DNA from: an uncultured Oscillospiraceae bacterium
GTDB lineage: Bacteria > Bacillota_A > Clostridia > Oscillospirales > Oscillospiraceae
Direction of reading: 5' to 3'
Length of the DNA: 11,991 bases
Assembly: GCA_900769845.1 (NCBI GenBank)
Contig: CAAGIF010000132.1
Coordinates: forward strand, 1-11,991
The notes beneath the pieces were generated by a model. The model did not search any database. It was not told the DNA's origin and saw only the letters and a program-made list of their open reading frames with translations. Positions 1 through 4,956 of this stretch are shown piece after piece; positions within the stretch are counted from its first letter, which is position 1, and each line of letters begins with the position of its first letter. The translations under genes were made by a program, and so were the position numbers.

Positions 1-1
1 C

Positions 2-133
2 CGCATCACCCTGACCCTCCCCACATCCTGCGATGAGGAAGATGCAGTCCAGGCAGTTCTTGCCGGTATGATGGTCACTCTTTGCAGCCTGCGGGACGAT
101 TATCCCGACTATATCGAAGTTTTGGAGGTGTAA
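2..133 (+). CDS. prp: Ribosomal-processing cysteine protease Prp, C-terminal fragment
   Basis: This open frame enters from the left edge and ends with TAA at 131-133. Its last 43 residues end in a stretch like [10 protein letters not shown], typical of the Prp (YsxB) C-terminus, preceded by an acidic, Ala-rich helix and the hydrophobic GMMVTL segment. Prp is the small cysteine protease of Firmicutes that trims the N-terminal extension from ribosomal protein L27 before L27 enters the 50S subunit. The catalytic His and Cys lie upstream of the window and cannot be checked. The neighbour supports the call: rpmA starts 4 bases after this stop, and its ribosome site (GGAGG at 124-128) lies within the last codons here, so the two genes are probably translationally coupled. 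The fragment is short, so the call rests on both the C-terminal resemblance and the gene order. Confidence 0.82.
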   Translation, partial: RITLTLPTSCDEEDAVQAVLAGMMVTLCSLRDDYPDYIEVLEV

Positions 134-137
134 CACC

Positions 138-419
138 ATGCTGAAGATTGGTATTCAGTTCTTCGCTCACCACAAGGGCGGCGGTTCCACCAAGAACGGC
201 CGTGACTCTGAGGCAAAGCGCCTGGGCGTCAAGCGTGCTGACGGTCAGTTTGTTCTGGCTGGCAACATCTTGGTTCGCCAGAGAGGCACTCACATCCATC
301 CCGGTGTCAATGTTGGTATTGGCAAGGATGACACCCTGTTCGCTCTGGTTGACGGCACTGTCCGTTTTGAGCGCAAGGGCAAGGATCGCCGTCAGTGCTC
401 CGTCTACGCTGAGCAGTAA
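138..419 (+). CDS. rpmA: 50S ribosomal protein L27 with cleavable N-terminal extension
   Basis: This encodes a 93-residue L27, a large-subunit protein whose mature N-terminus reaches toward the peptidyl-transferase centre. The protein begins [20 protein letters not shown]. The first nine residues, ending in FF, match the Firmicutes extension that Prp removes between FF and the next Ala, leaving an 84-residue mature protein starting A10. The conserved [17 protein letters not shown] block and the [10 protein letters not shown] and HPGVNVG segments are intact, and the length is normal. The start at 138 is fixed by GGAGG at 124-128 and by the conserved N-terminus. The gene follows prp by 4 bases as part of the usual rplU-prp-rpmA order. 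A strong terminator begins 28 bases after the stop, so the transcript probably ends here instead of continuing to obgE. Confidence 0.98.
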   Translation: MLKIGIQFFAHHKGGGSTKNGRDSEAKRLGVKRADGQFVLAGNILVRQRGTHIHPGVNVGIGKDDTLFALVDGTVRFERKGKDRRQCSVYAEQ

Positions 420-446
420 TTCAAGGCGATTGCGTGCATGATTGCG

Positions 447-481
447 AAGGACTGCTGCAAACTATTGCAGCAGTCCTTTTT
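447..481 (+). terminator. Rho-independent terminator of the prp-rpmA operon
   Basis: A perfect 12-bp stem (449-460 pairs with 465-476) encloses a 4-base ACTA loop, is preceded by AA at 447-448, and is followed by a run of five T at 477-481. This is a textbook intrinsic terminator 28 bases after the rpmA stop. It separates rpmA from obgE, which are co-transcribed in many Firmicutes. Confidence 0.93.
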
Positions 482-489
482 CTAAATTA

Positions 490-510
490 TTGTGCGACAA
501 ATTGGAATTT
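490..510 (+). repeat. Left terminal inverted repeat of the GNAT cassette
   Basis: Starting TTGTG and ending GGAATTT, this 21-base sequence is the reverse complement of 1049-1069 with only two mismatches, at positions 495 and 496. The pairing continues outward through TTA at 487-489 against TAA at 1070-1072. TA lies immediately outside (488-489), mirrored by TA at 1070-1071 on the other side, as expected for a TA target-site duplication. The repeat sits between the rpmA terminator and the ribosome site of the acetyltransferase. Confidence 0.85.
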
Positions 511-525
511 GCAGGGAGAAGAAAA

Positions 526-1050
526 ATGCTGCTAAAAACAGACAGACTGACTGTTAGACATATTGTAGCAGATGATTGGAAAAGCATAAAAGAAATATGG
601 TTAGATTTCAACTCTTCCACGCTTTCACAGTATGATAGACCACACATCACGGACGATGAGGATGTTCGCACAAGAATAGCAAAGTGGGCAGCGGCAAACA
701 GCAGCACAGATCATATGTTTTTTGCCATATGCCTCGGTGACACTGTTATCGGATACAGCGCCTTTAATATAAGAGAGGACGGATATGAGATTGGCTATTG
801 CTTCCACTCAGCATATCACGGAAAGGGCTATGCAAAGGAAAGCCATATAGCATTATTTGATTATCTTCGATCCCTGGGTATAACCAGATTTACCGCAGGC
901 ACAGCTATAAATAATATCCCATCTGTATCTTTGCTAAAGGCGTTAGGTTTTACATTGGTTGAGACAGAAAATGTATCTTTCTATAAAGATGCTCAAGGAA
1001 ACGACACCGTTTTTAAAGGTGGCATTTTTGAATTAAACACAGCGCAATAA
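526..1050 (+). CDS. GNAT-family N-acetyltransferase (RimJ/RimL-like)
   Basis: This encodes a 174-residue acetyl-CoA-dependent N-acetyltransferase with the usual order of family motifs. The N-terminal LKTDRLTVRHIVADD strand-helix is followed by a central strand (FFAICLGDTVIGYSAF, 65-80), motif A with the acetyl-CoA pyrophosphate loop HGKGYA at 98-103, and motif B (NNIPSVSLLKALGF, 129-142). This arrangement fits the Acetyltransf_3 branch, which includes ribosomal-protein and antibiotic acetyltransferases; the substrate cannot be read from sequence. I start it at 526 because GGGAGAAG at 514-521 is well placed and the family N-terminus begins there; the in-frame ATG at 442 lies upstream of the rpmA terminator. 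The gene is AT-richer than its neighbours and is flanked by inverted repeats, suggesting acquisition. No convincing promoter of its own was found. Confidence 0.9.
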   Translation: MLLKTDRLTVRHIVADDWKSIKEIWLDFNSSTLSQYDRPHITDDEDVRTRIAKWAAANSSTDHMFFAICLGDTVIGYSAFNIREDGYEIGYCFHSAYHGKGYAKESHIALFDYLRSLGITRFTAGTAINNIPSVSLLKALGFTLVETENVSFYKDAQGNDTVFKGGIFELNTAQ

Positions 1051-1069
1051 ATTCCAATTTGTGACACAA
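1049..1069 (-). repeat. Right terminal inverted repeat of the GNAT cassette
   Basis: This is the inverted partner of 490-510, beginning AAATTCC and ending CACAA, with 19 of 21 positions complementary. It overlaps the last two bases of the acetyltransferase stop codon (TAA, 1048-1050), so the gene runs right into the repeat. TA at 1070-1071 follows. The obgE ribosome site is only 24 bases further on, so any insertion happened very close to the obgE start. Confidence 0.85.
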
Positions 1070-1105
1070 TAAGCTGACAACCACCTTGCGATAAGGAGGA
1101 TTCCT

Positions 1106-2380
1106 ATGTTTGTAGATAAAGTGCGAATCACAGTATGCGGCGGACGGGGCGGCGATGGCGCTGTCGCCTTCCACCGGGAAAAATATGTGGCATCCGGCGG
1201 TCCCGACGGCGGCGACGGTGGTCATGGCGGCAGCGTAATCCTGCGGGTCAATGACAATCTGACCACTCTGCTGGACTTCCGGTATAAGAGAAAGTATGCC
1301 GCCCAGGCCGGTGTCAACGGCATGGGTCGGAAAATGGCCGGCAAGCGGGGCGAGAATCTGATCATTGATGTGCCCCGGGGCACCGTGGTCCGGGATGCCG
1401 AAACCAATCAGATCATTGTGGACATGTCCACAGGGGAGGATTTTATTCTTGCTAAGGGTGGCCGGGGCGGCTGGGGCAATGCCCATTATGCTACTCCCAC
1501 CCGGCAGGTTCCCCGGTTTGCAAAGGCAGGCCTCAAGGGACAGGAGCGGGATGTAATTCTGGAGCTGAAGCTGTTGGCGGATGTGGGTCTTGTTGGGTTC
1601 CCCAATGTGGGAAAATCCACTCTGCTCAGTGTGACTTCCAATGCCCGGCCCAAGATTGCAAACTATCATTTTACCACCCTGTTCCCCAACCTGGGCGTGA
1701 TCTATGTGGATGAAGGCGTGTCCTTTGTCATGGCGGACATTCCCGGCATTATCGAGGGCGCCGCAGAGGGCGCAGGCCTGGGCCATGATTTCCTCCGGCA
1801 TATCGACCGCTGCCGGCTCCTTGTCCATGTGGTGGATGTTTCCGGCAGTGAGGGTCGGGATCCGGTGGAGGATTTCGAAGCCATCTGCGAGGAACTGAAG
1901 AACTACTCCGTAGATCTGAGCAACCGCCCAATGATCGTGGCGGCCAACAAGACCGATCTGCTGGATCCGGAGTCCGACAATCTCCAGCGGCTGAGAGCCC
2001 GGGTGGAGAAAGTGGGCTGCCAGCTTTACGAGATCTCTGCGGGAACTACCCAGGGAACCCGGAATCTGATGCGGGTAGTGGCGGAAAAGCTGCGTACCTT
2101 GCCCCCGGTGACTATTTACGAGCCGGAGTATGTGGAGGTCATTGAGGCTCCCAGCGATCCCAGCGCCCTGGAGATCGAGCACTACGGCAGCACCTGGCTG
2201 ATTACCGGTACCTGGCTGGAGCGGCTTGTCATGAATATCAATTTCGATGATTATGAGTCCCGGAACTACTTTGATCTGCAGCTGCGTAAGTGCGGACTGT
2301 TCGCCAGATTGGAAGAAATGGGCATCCAGGACGGGGATACAGTGGACATTTACGATTTTGTTTTTGAATATCAAAAATAG
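1106..2380 (+). CDS. obgE: GTPase ObgE/CgtA (Spo0B-associated GTP-binding protein)
   Basis: This encodes a 424-residue Obg GTPase, a conserved factor in 50S ribosomal subunit maturation that also links growth to stress and GTP level. Three domains are clear. The glycine-rich Obg fold spans residues 1-158, with runs such as CGGRGGDGAVAFHREKY and GGRGGWGN. The G domain has G1 GFPNVGKS at 164-171, the switch-I Thr around 190-191, G3 DIPG at 211-214, G4 NKTD at 281-284 and G5 SAG at 311-313. The C-terminal OCT domain, about 345-424, contains TGTWLERLVMNINFDDYES. Length and motifs are normal and all nucleotide-binding residues are present. AAGGAGGA at 1093-1100 fixes the ATG at 1106. It would usually be co-transcribed with rpmA, but here a terminator and the GNAT cassette intervene, so it needs read-through from the cassette or an unrecognised promoter. 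Confidence 0.98.
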   Translation: MFVDKVRITVCGGRGGDGAVAFHREKYVASGGPDGGDGGHGGSVILRVNDNLTTLLDFRYKRKYAAQAGVNGMGRKMAGKRGENLIIDVPRGTVVRDAETNQIIVDMSTGEDFILAKGGRGGWGNAHYATPTRQVPRFAKAGLKGQERDVILELKLLADVGLVGFPNVGKSTLLSVTSNARPKIANYHFTTLFPNLGVIYVDEGVSFVMADIPGIIEGAAEGAGLGHDFLRHIDRCRLLVHVVDVSGSEGRDPVEDFEAICEELKNYSVDLSNRPMIVAANKTDLLDPESDNLQRLRARVEKVGCQLYEISAGTTQGTRNLMRVVAEKLRTLPPVTIYEPEYVEVIEAPSDPSALEIEHYGSTWLITGTWLERLVMNINFDDYESRNYFDLQLRKCGLFARLEEMGIQDGDTVDIYDFVFEYQK

Positions 2381-2384
2381 GGTA

Positions 2385-2413
2385 TTTACAAATTTCAACT
2401 TTTTATGTATAAT
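2385..2413 (+). promoter_or_regulatory. Sigma-A-type promoter of the araC-family gene
   Basis: TTTACA at 2385-2390 and a perfect TATAAT at 2408-2413 are separated by 17 bases, the optimal spacing for the housekeeping sigma factor. The -35 begins 5 bases after the obgE stop. The predicted start of transcription, about 2420, falls inside the dyad at 2413-2440. Confidence 0.8.
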
Positions 2414-2440
2414 AATAGAGTCACCACGGTGACTCTATTA
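2413..2440. promoter_or_regulatory. Perfect 13-bp-arm dyad at the predicted transcription start (operator or hairpin)
   Basis: Bases 2413-2425 are exactly complementary to 2428-2440, with AC between them. The dyad starts at the last base of the -10 box and covers the predicted +1 site, the place expected for an operator that blocks initiation. Two other readings remain possible. As RNA it can form a hairpin near the 5' end of the message. For read-through from obgE it could act as a terminator, although only a weak CTATTTT follows. Confidence 0.6.
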
Positions 2441-2461
2441 CTATTTTGGGGGGCGAATACC

Positions 2462-3613
2462 ATGCTGCGAAACTTAAATCAGGTTGGCTTTCGGGAATTC
2501 GGCGCAATTGTGTCGGAACGGGGAAAAACCTCTAAAAACACCGCAAGGGGTGTGAACCGGCTGAGCCTTCCGGAGGAGACCGAGGTCCCCGCTTACCGGG
2601 CAAAGGCGGAAACGCGGATCGAGTGCGTCAGCGGCATGGCGGTTCTGTCCGTTTCCCTGGATAATCAGACATATTTCGATTATTACCTGGATAAGCCTGT
2701 CACGGTTCGGGAGAAGGTATACTTTGCGGTTATGCCCTTCAAGGGAAGCTGTGTTGTGGAAATGAAGTCCCGGGTGCCTGCTGCAGAGATCGGTACCCAT
2801 ACCGGCGGCAATATGCGTGTGGATGGACAACTTCGGGTGGACGGAATCTACACATTCTTCTACCAGGAGAAGGAGCAGGGCTTCCTGTTTTCCGGTGAAG
2901 CGCATTCCATGCCGGAGCTGACCTATGTGGATAAAGGCAGTATCCATGCGGTGGTTGACGGTCATGATTTCCTGCTGAAGCAGGGCGATGTTATGGTCTA
3001 TGGCCCGAACCAATGGCATATGCTGTATTCGGATATTGGCGTGGCACCCAGCTTTGTGACCATTTCCTTTGATCTGTCCGGCGGTGATATTACTCCGCTG
3101 CTTAACAGGAGGATCACGGCGCCCCAGCAGGTGGTAGGCTTTTTGCAGAACATGCTGCAGGAACAGGAACGGATGGATGCTTACTCCAATGACATGATCC
3201 AGGCCAAGCTGATGCTTCTGCTTCTTGTGCTGATGCGTCAGTTGGAGAATCCGGAGAATTCCAAGCTCCAGACCGCCAATGCGATACAGAGTGAAAACCA
3301 GATCATCCGCCAGGCGCAGATGTTTATTGCTGCCCACATTCGGGAGAAACTCTCCGTGCCCCGGGTCGCCAAGCATGTGGATGTAAGTCCCAGCTACCTG
3401 ACAGCGCTGTTCCATAAGAATCTGGAGATATCTCCCGGTGAGTACATCCGCCGGATCAAGCTGCAGGAGAGCAAGCAGATGATCCGGGAAAACGATCTAA
3501 ACTTTACAGAGATCGCCGCTGCCCTTCAGTATTCCACGGTACATCATTTCTCCCGGCAGTTTAAGGAGAAGTTCGGTATCACACCTACGGAATACGCAAA
3601 ATCTGTTCGATAA
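2462..3613 (+). CDS. AraC-family transcriptional regulator with cupin-like sensor domain
   Basis: This encodes a 383-residue one-component regulator. The C-terminal AraC/XylS DNA-binding domain covers about 281-383 and shows both helix-turn-helix units: around 297-318 (VPRVAKHVDVSPSYLTALF) and around 346-368 (FTEIAAALQYSTVHHFSRQF), ending in the typical FGITPTEYAK. Residues about 130-205 look like the AraC_binding cupin (GFLFSGEAHSMPELTYVDKG, then LLKQGDVMVYGPNQWHML), which in relatives binds sugars or other small ligands. The first 125 residues form an extra N-terminal domain I do not recognise. I start at 2462, with a G-rich ribosome site at 2448-2453; the in-frame ATG at 2405 lies within the promoter, before the transcript begins. 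It is a single-gene unit with its own promoter, dyad and terminator. No obvious target operon adjoins it, so its ligand and regulon are unknown. Confidence 0.92.
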   Translation: MLRNLNQVGFREFGAIVSERGKTSKNTARGVNRLSLPEETEVPAYRAKAETRIECVSGMAVLSVSLDNQTYFDYYLDKPVTVREKVYFAVMPFKGSCVVEMKSRVPAAEIGTHTGGNMRVDGQLRVDGIYTFFYQEKEQGFLFSGEAHSMPELTYVDKGSIHAVVDGHDFLLKQGDVMVYGPNQWHMLYSDIGVAPSFVTISFDLSGGDITPLLNRRITAPQQVVGFLQNMLQEQERMDAYSNDMIQAKLMLLLLVLMRQLENPENSKLQTANAIQSENQIIRQAQMFIAAHIREKLSVPRVAKHVDVSPSYLTALFHKNLEISPGEYIRRIKLQESKQMIRENDLNFTEIAAALQYSTVHHFSRQFKEKFGITPTEYAKSVR

Positions 3614-3619
3614 TATATT

Positions 3620-3650
3620 GCCGCCTGGTGCTTGCATCAGGCGGCTTTTT
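3620..3650 (+). terminator. Rho-independent terminator after the araC-family gene
   Basis: An 11-bp GC-rich stem with one G-T pair (3620-3630 with 3635-3645), a CTTG loop and five T at 3646-3650 follow 7 bases after the stop codon. Confidence 0.92.
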
Positions 3651-3660
3651 CGGATATACT
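3632..3660 (+). promoter_or_regulatory. Possible promoter of the ymdB-like gene overlapping the preceding terminator
   Basis: TTGCAT at 3632-3637 and TATACT at 3655-3660 are spaced by 17 bases, and the ymdB-like start follows 32 bases later. The -35 lies in the loop and distal arm of the araC terminator. The gene needs its own promoter because a strong terminator precedes it, but each hexamer is an imperfect match. Confidence 0.45.
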
Positions 3661-3691
3661 AAGGAAAAAGAAACTGTGAAGGAGCGGCGCT

Positions 3692-4468
3692 ATGGATTTT
3701 AAAGTGCTATGCGTGGGTGATGTGGTGGGCAATCCGGGAATGGACCGGATCCGGCGCAGCCTGCGGTATCTGAAACGGAAGACCCAGGCGGATCTGGTGA
3801 TCGTCAACGGAGAGAATGCTGCTGTGGTGGGTATGACACCCCAGCAGGGAGAGGATATTTTTGATGCCGGCGCAGATGTAATCACCATGGGCAACCACAC
3901 TTGGAGCAAGCGGGAGATCGTAACCTACCTGGATGATCAGCCCCGTGTGCTGCGTCCTGCCAACTACGCGCCGCAGGTACCGGGCAGGGGCTGGTGCGAG
4001 ATCGAAACCAATGCCGGTAAGGTGGCGGTGATCGACCTGATCGGCCGGTGCAATCTGGACTACGGCCCGGACAATCCCTTCCTTGCGGTGGAAAAGATCC
4101 TCCGGCAGACCGATGCGAAGATCATCCTGGTGGAGATCCATGCGGAGGCGACCTCCGAAAAGCTTGCCATGGGTTACCACCTGGACGGAAAAGTCAGCGC
4201 GGTGTGGGGAACCCACACCCATGTTCCCACGGCGGATTGCCAGGTGCTTCCCAAGGGTACGGGCTATGTGACGGACCTGGGAATGACGGGTCCCAAGCAC
4301 TCGGTTCTGGGAATCCGTCCGGAGCTTTCCATCGCCAAATTCCGGGGAGATATCCCGGAGCGGTACAAGTGGGCGGAGGGACCGACCAAGTTGGAGGCGG
4401 TGCTGTTCACCATCGACTCGGAAACGGGAAAATGCAAGGAAGTCCAGCGGGTGGATATAGCAGAATAA
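3692..4468 (+). CDS. ymdB: YmdB-family (TIGR00282) calcineurin-like metallophosphoesterase
   Basis: This encodes a 258-residue cytoplasmic phosphodiesterase of the TIGR00282/YmdB family. In Bacillus subtilis the homologue hydrolyses 2',3'-cyclic nucleotides and affects biofilm and motility decisions. All expected dinuclear metal ligands are visible: D10 in CVGDVVG, E41 and N42 in VNGENAA, N68 and H69 in GNHTW, H150 in EIHAEATSEK, and H175 and H177 in GTHTHVPTAD. The family's NPG/GMDRIRR beginning and the late GYVTDLGMTGP block are present, and the length is normal. AAGGAG at 3679-3684 supports the ATG at 3692. The gene stands alone between two terminators. In many Firmicutes ymdB sits near rny (RNase Y), but neither rny nor other partners are here, so context adds nothing on function. 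The metal site is complete, so activity is likely; the physiological substrate in this organism is inferred. Confidence 0.94.
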   Translation: MDFKVLCVGDVVGNPGMDRIRRSLRYLKRKTQADLVIVNGENAAVVGMTPQQGEDIFDAGADVITMGNHTWSKREIVTYLDDQPRVLRPANYAPQVPGRGWCEIETNAGKVAVIDLIGRCNLDYGPDNPFLAVEKILRQTDAKIILVEIHAEATSEKLAMGYHLDGKVSAVWGTHTHVPTADCQVLPKGTGYVTDLGMTGPKHSVLGIRPELSIAKFRGDIPERYKWAEGPTKLEAVLFTIDSETGKCKEVQRVDIAE

Positions 4469-4473
4469 GAGAA

Positions 4474-4506
4474 TTCCGGACTTGGTTTCAAGTCCGGAAA
4501 ATTTTT
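4474..4506 (+). terminator. Rho-independent terminator after the ymdB-like gene
   Basis: A perfect 11-bp stem (4474-4484 with 4489-4499) with a GTTT loop is followed by AA and five T (4502-4506). It lies 5 bases after the stop codon. Confidence 0.93.
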
Positions 4507-4518
4507 ACAAAAAATTGC

Positions 4519-4547
4519 TTGACAAATTAGGTTTAACGCGTTAAACT
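4519..4547 (+). promoter_or_regulatory. Promoter of the blaI-lipoprotein-blaR1 unit
   Basis: A consensus TTGACA at 4519-4524 and TAAACT at 4542-4547 are separated by 17 bases. The -10 box is the right half of a perfect palindrome (4531-4546), so repressor bound there would block RNA polymerase. Transcription is predicted to start near 4554, about 38 bases before the blaI ATG. Confidence 0.8.
4531..4546. promoter_or_regulatory. Candidate BlaI operator 1: perfect 16-bp palindrome
   Basis: GTTTAACGCGTTAAAC is a perfect palindrome lying between the -35 and -10 boxes and covering most of the -10. BlaI-type repressors bind their own promoters as dimers at dyads. The half-site here, GTTTAA, differs from the TACA/TGTA core known for staphylococcal and Bacillus BlaI/MecI, so the assignment rests on position and symmetry. 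Confidence 0.7.
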
Positions 4548-4555
4548 CAAAGTGA

Positions 4556-4573
4556 GGTTGAACAAATTAAACC
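4556..4573. promoter_or_regulatory. Candidate BlaI operator 2: imperfect dyad downstream of the start site
   Basis: GGTTGAA at 4556-4562 and TTAAACC at 4567-4573 form a dyad with one mismatch in seven. The arms resemble those of operator 1 (GTTTAA/TTAAAC), and the centres are 26 bases apart, near two and a half helical turns. It would cover roughly the first 20 transcribed bases. Paired dyads at one promoter are common for this repressor family. Confidence 0.5.
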
Positions 4574-4591
4574 GAACGGGAGGTATCATAT

Positions 4592-4954
4592 ATGGAAACA
4601 CCCAAAATCTTTGAAAGCGAATACCGGTTGTGCCTGATCCTATGGGAGCATGAACCGGTGAACTCCACCAAACTTGTGGAACTGTGCAAGGAAAAGCTGG
4701 ATTGGTCTAAGGCAACCACCTATACCGTGATCCGCCGGCTGGCAGAACGGGGTGTTCTGAAAAACGAAAATGCAATGGTCACCAGCCTGGTCTCGAGGGA
4801 ACAGGCGGAGGAATCCCAGGTGGCGGAAATGGTGGACAAAACATTCCAGGGCAGTATGCCGGCGTTCATTGCTGCTTTTTCCCGCAACAAACGGCTGACA
4901 AAAAAAGAGGTCGACCAGTTGAGAGATCTGATCGATTCCTATGAGGAGGAATGA
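4592..4954 (+). CDS. blaI: BlaI/MecI-family transcriptional repressor
   Basis: This encodes a 120-residue winged-helix repressor of the Penicillinase_R family (BlaI, MecI, CopY). Residues 7-70 form the DNA-binding domain: FESEYRLCLILWEHEPVNSTKLVELC, then the recognition helix region WSKATTYTVIRRLAERG at 38-54, and the wing. Residues 70-120 form the C-terminal dimerisation helices (LTKKEVDQLRDLIDSYEEE). Family members bind as dimers and are cleaved or displaced when the paired BlaR1 protease is activated. In staphylococcal proteins the cut is between Asn and Phe near residue 101; the matching place here reads AAFSRNKR, with Ala before the Phe, so the cleavage site may differ. GGGAGGT at 4578-4584 sets the start. 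It is the first gene of the unit, downstream of two operator-like dyads, and the next gene follows 2 bases after its stop. Expected targets are its own promoter and unlinked genes. Confidence 0.93.
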   Translation: METPKIFESEYRLCLILWEHEPVNSTKLVELCKEKLDWSKATTYTVIRRLAERGVLKNENAMVTSLVSREQAEESQVAEMVDKTFQGSMPAFIAAFSRNKRLTKKEVDQLRDLIDSYEEE

Positions 4955-4956
4955 TT

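Larger units (their letters stand above)
490..1069. mobile_element. Candidate non-autonomous cassette (terminal repeats plus GNAT gene, no transposase)
   Basis: The 580-bp segment is bounded by 21-bp inverted repeats with two mismatches and has a TA dinucleotide just outside each end. Inside there is only one gene, an acetyltransferase with visibly AT-richer codons (many AAA, ATA, TAT) than rpmA and obgE on either side. The right repeat begins inside the gene's stop codon and the left one ends 15 bases before its ATG, so almost nothing except the gene and its ribosome site is carried. TA duplications are characteristic of IS630/Tc1-mariner elements. Transposase-free units of repeat plus passenger gene are known as mobile insertion cassettes. 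That this one moved, and by which transposase, is inference; no transposase is present in the window. Confidence 0.6.

Noticed and set aside
465..493. Promoter for the acetyltransferase (TTGCAG, 17 bases, TATTGT)
   Set aside because: Both hexamers are weak and lie in the terminator arm and the inverted repeat; the match could easily be chance.
442..525. Longer acetyltransferase starting at the ATG at 442
   Set aside because: This ATG lies before the rpmA terminator hairpin, has no ribosome site, and the extra residues do not resemble the family; the start at 526 has GGGAGAAG upstream.
1059..1105. Promoter for obgE in the right inverted repeat
   Set aside because: TTGTGA and CTGACA look like -35 boxes, but neither has an acceptable -10 at 16-18 bases.
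1013..2398. Long minus-strand open frame (461 codons) opposite obgE
   Set aside because: It is the antisense shadow of obgE, whose domains are all intact; its protein shows no recognisable motif.
2405..2461. Longer AraC-family protein starting at 2405
   Set aside because: The codon overlaps the TATAAT box and lies before the predicted transcription start; it also would translate the dyad.
4951..4956. Lipoprotein start at the ATG overlapping the blaI stop
   Set aside because: It leaves no spacing after the GGAGGA ribosome site; the ATG at 4957 has 6 bases and gives a normal MKN signal peptide start. The earlier start cannot be fully excluded.
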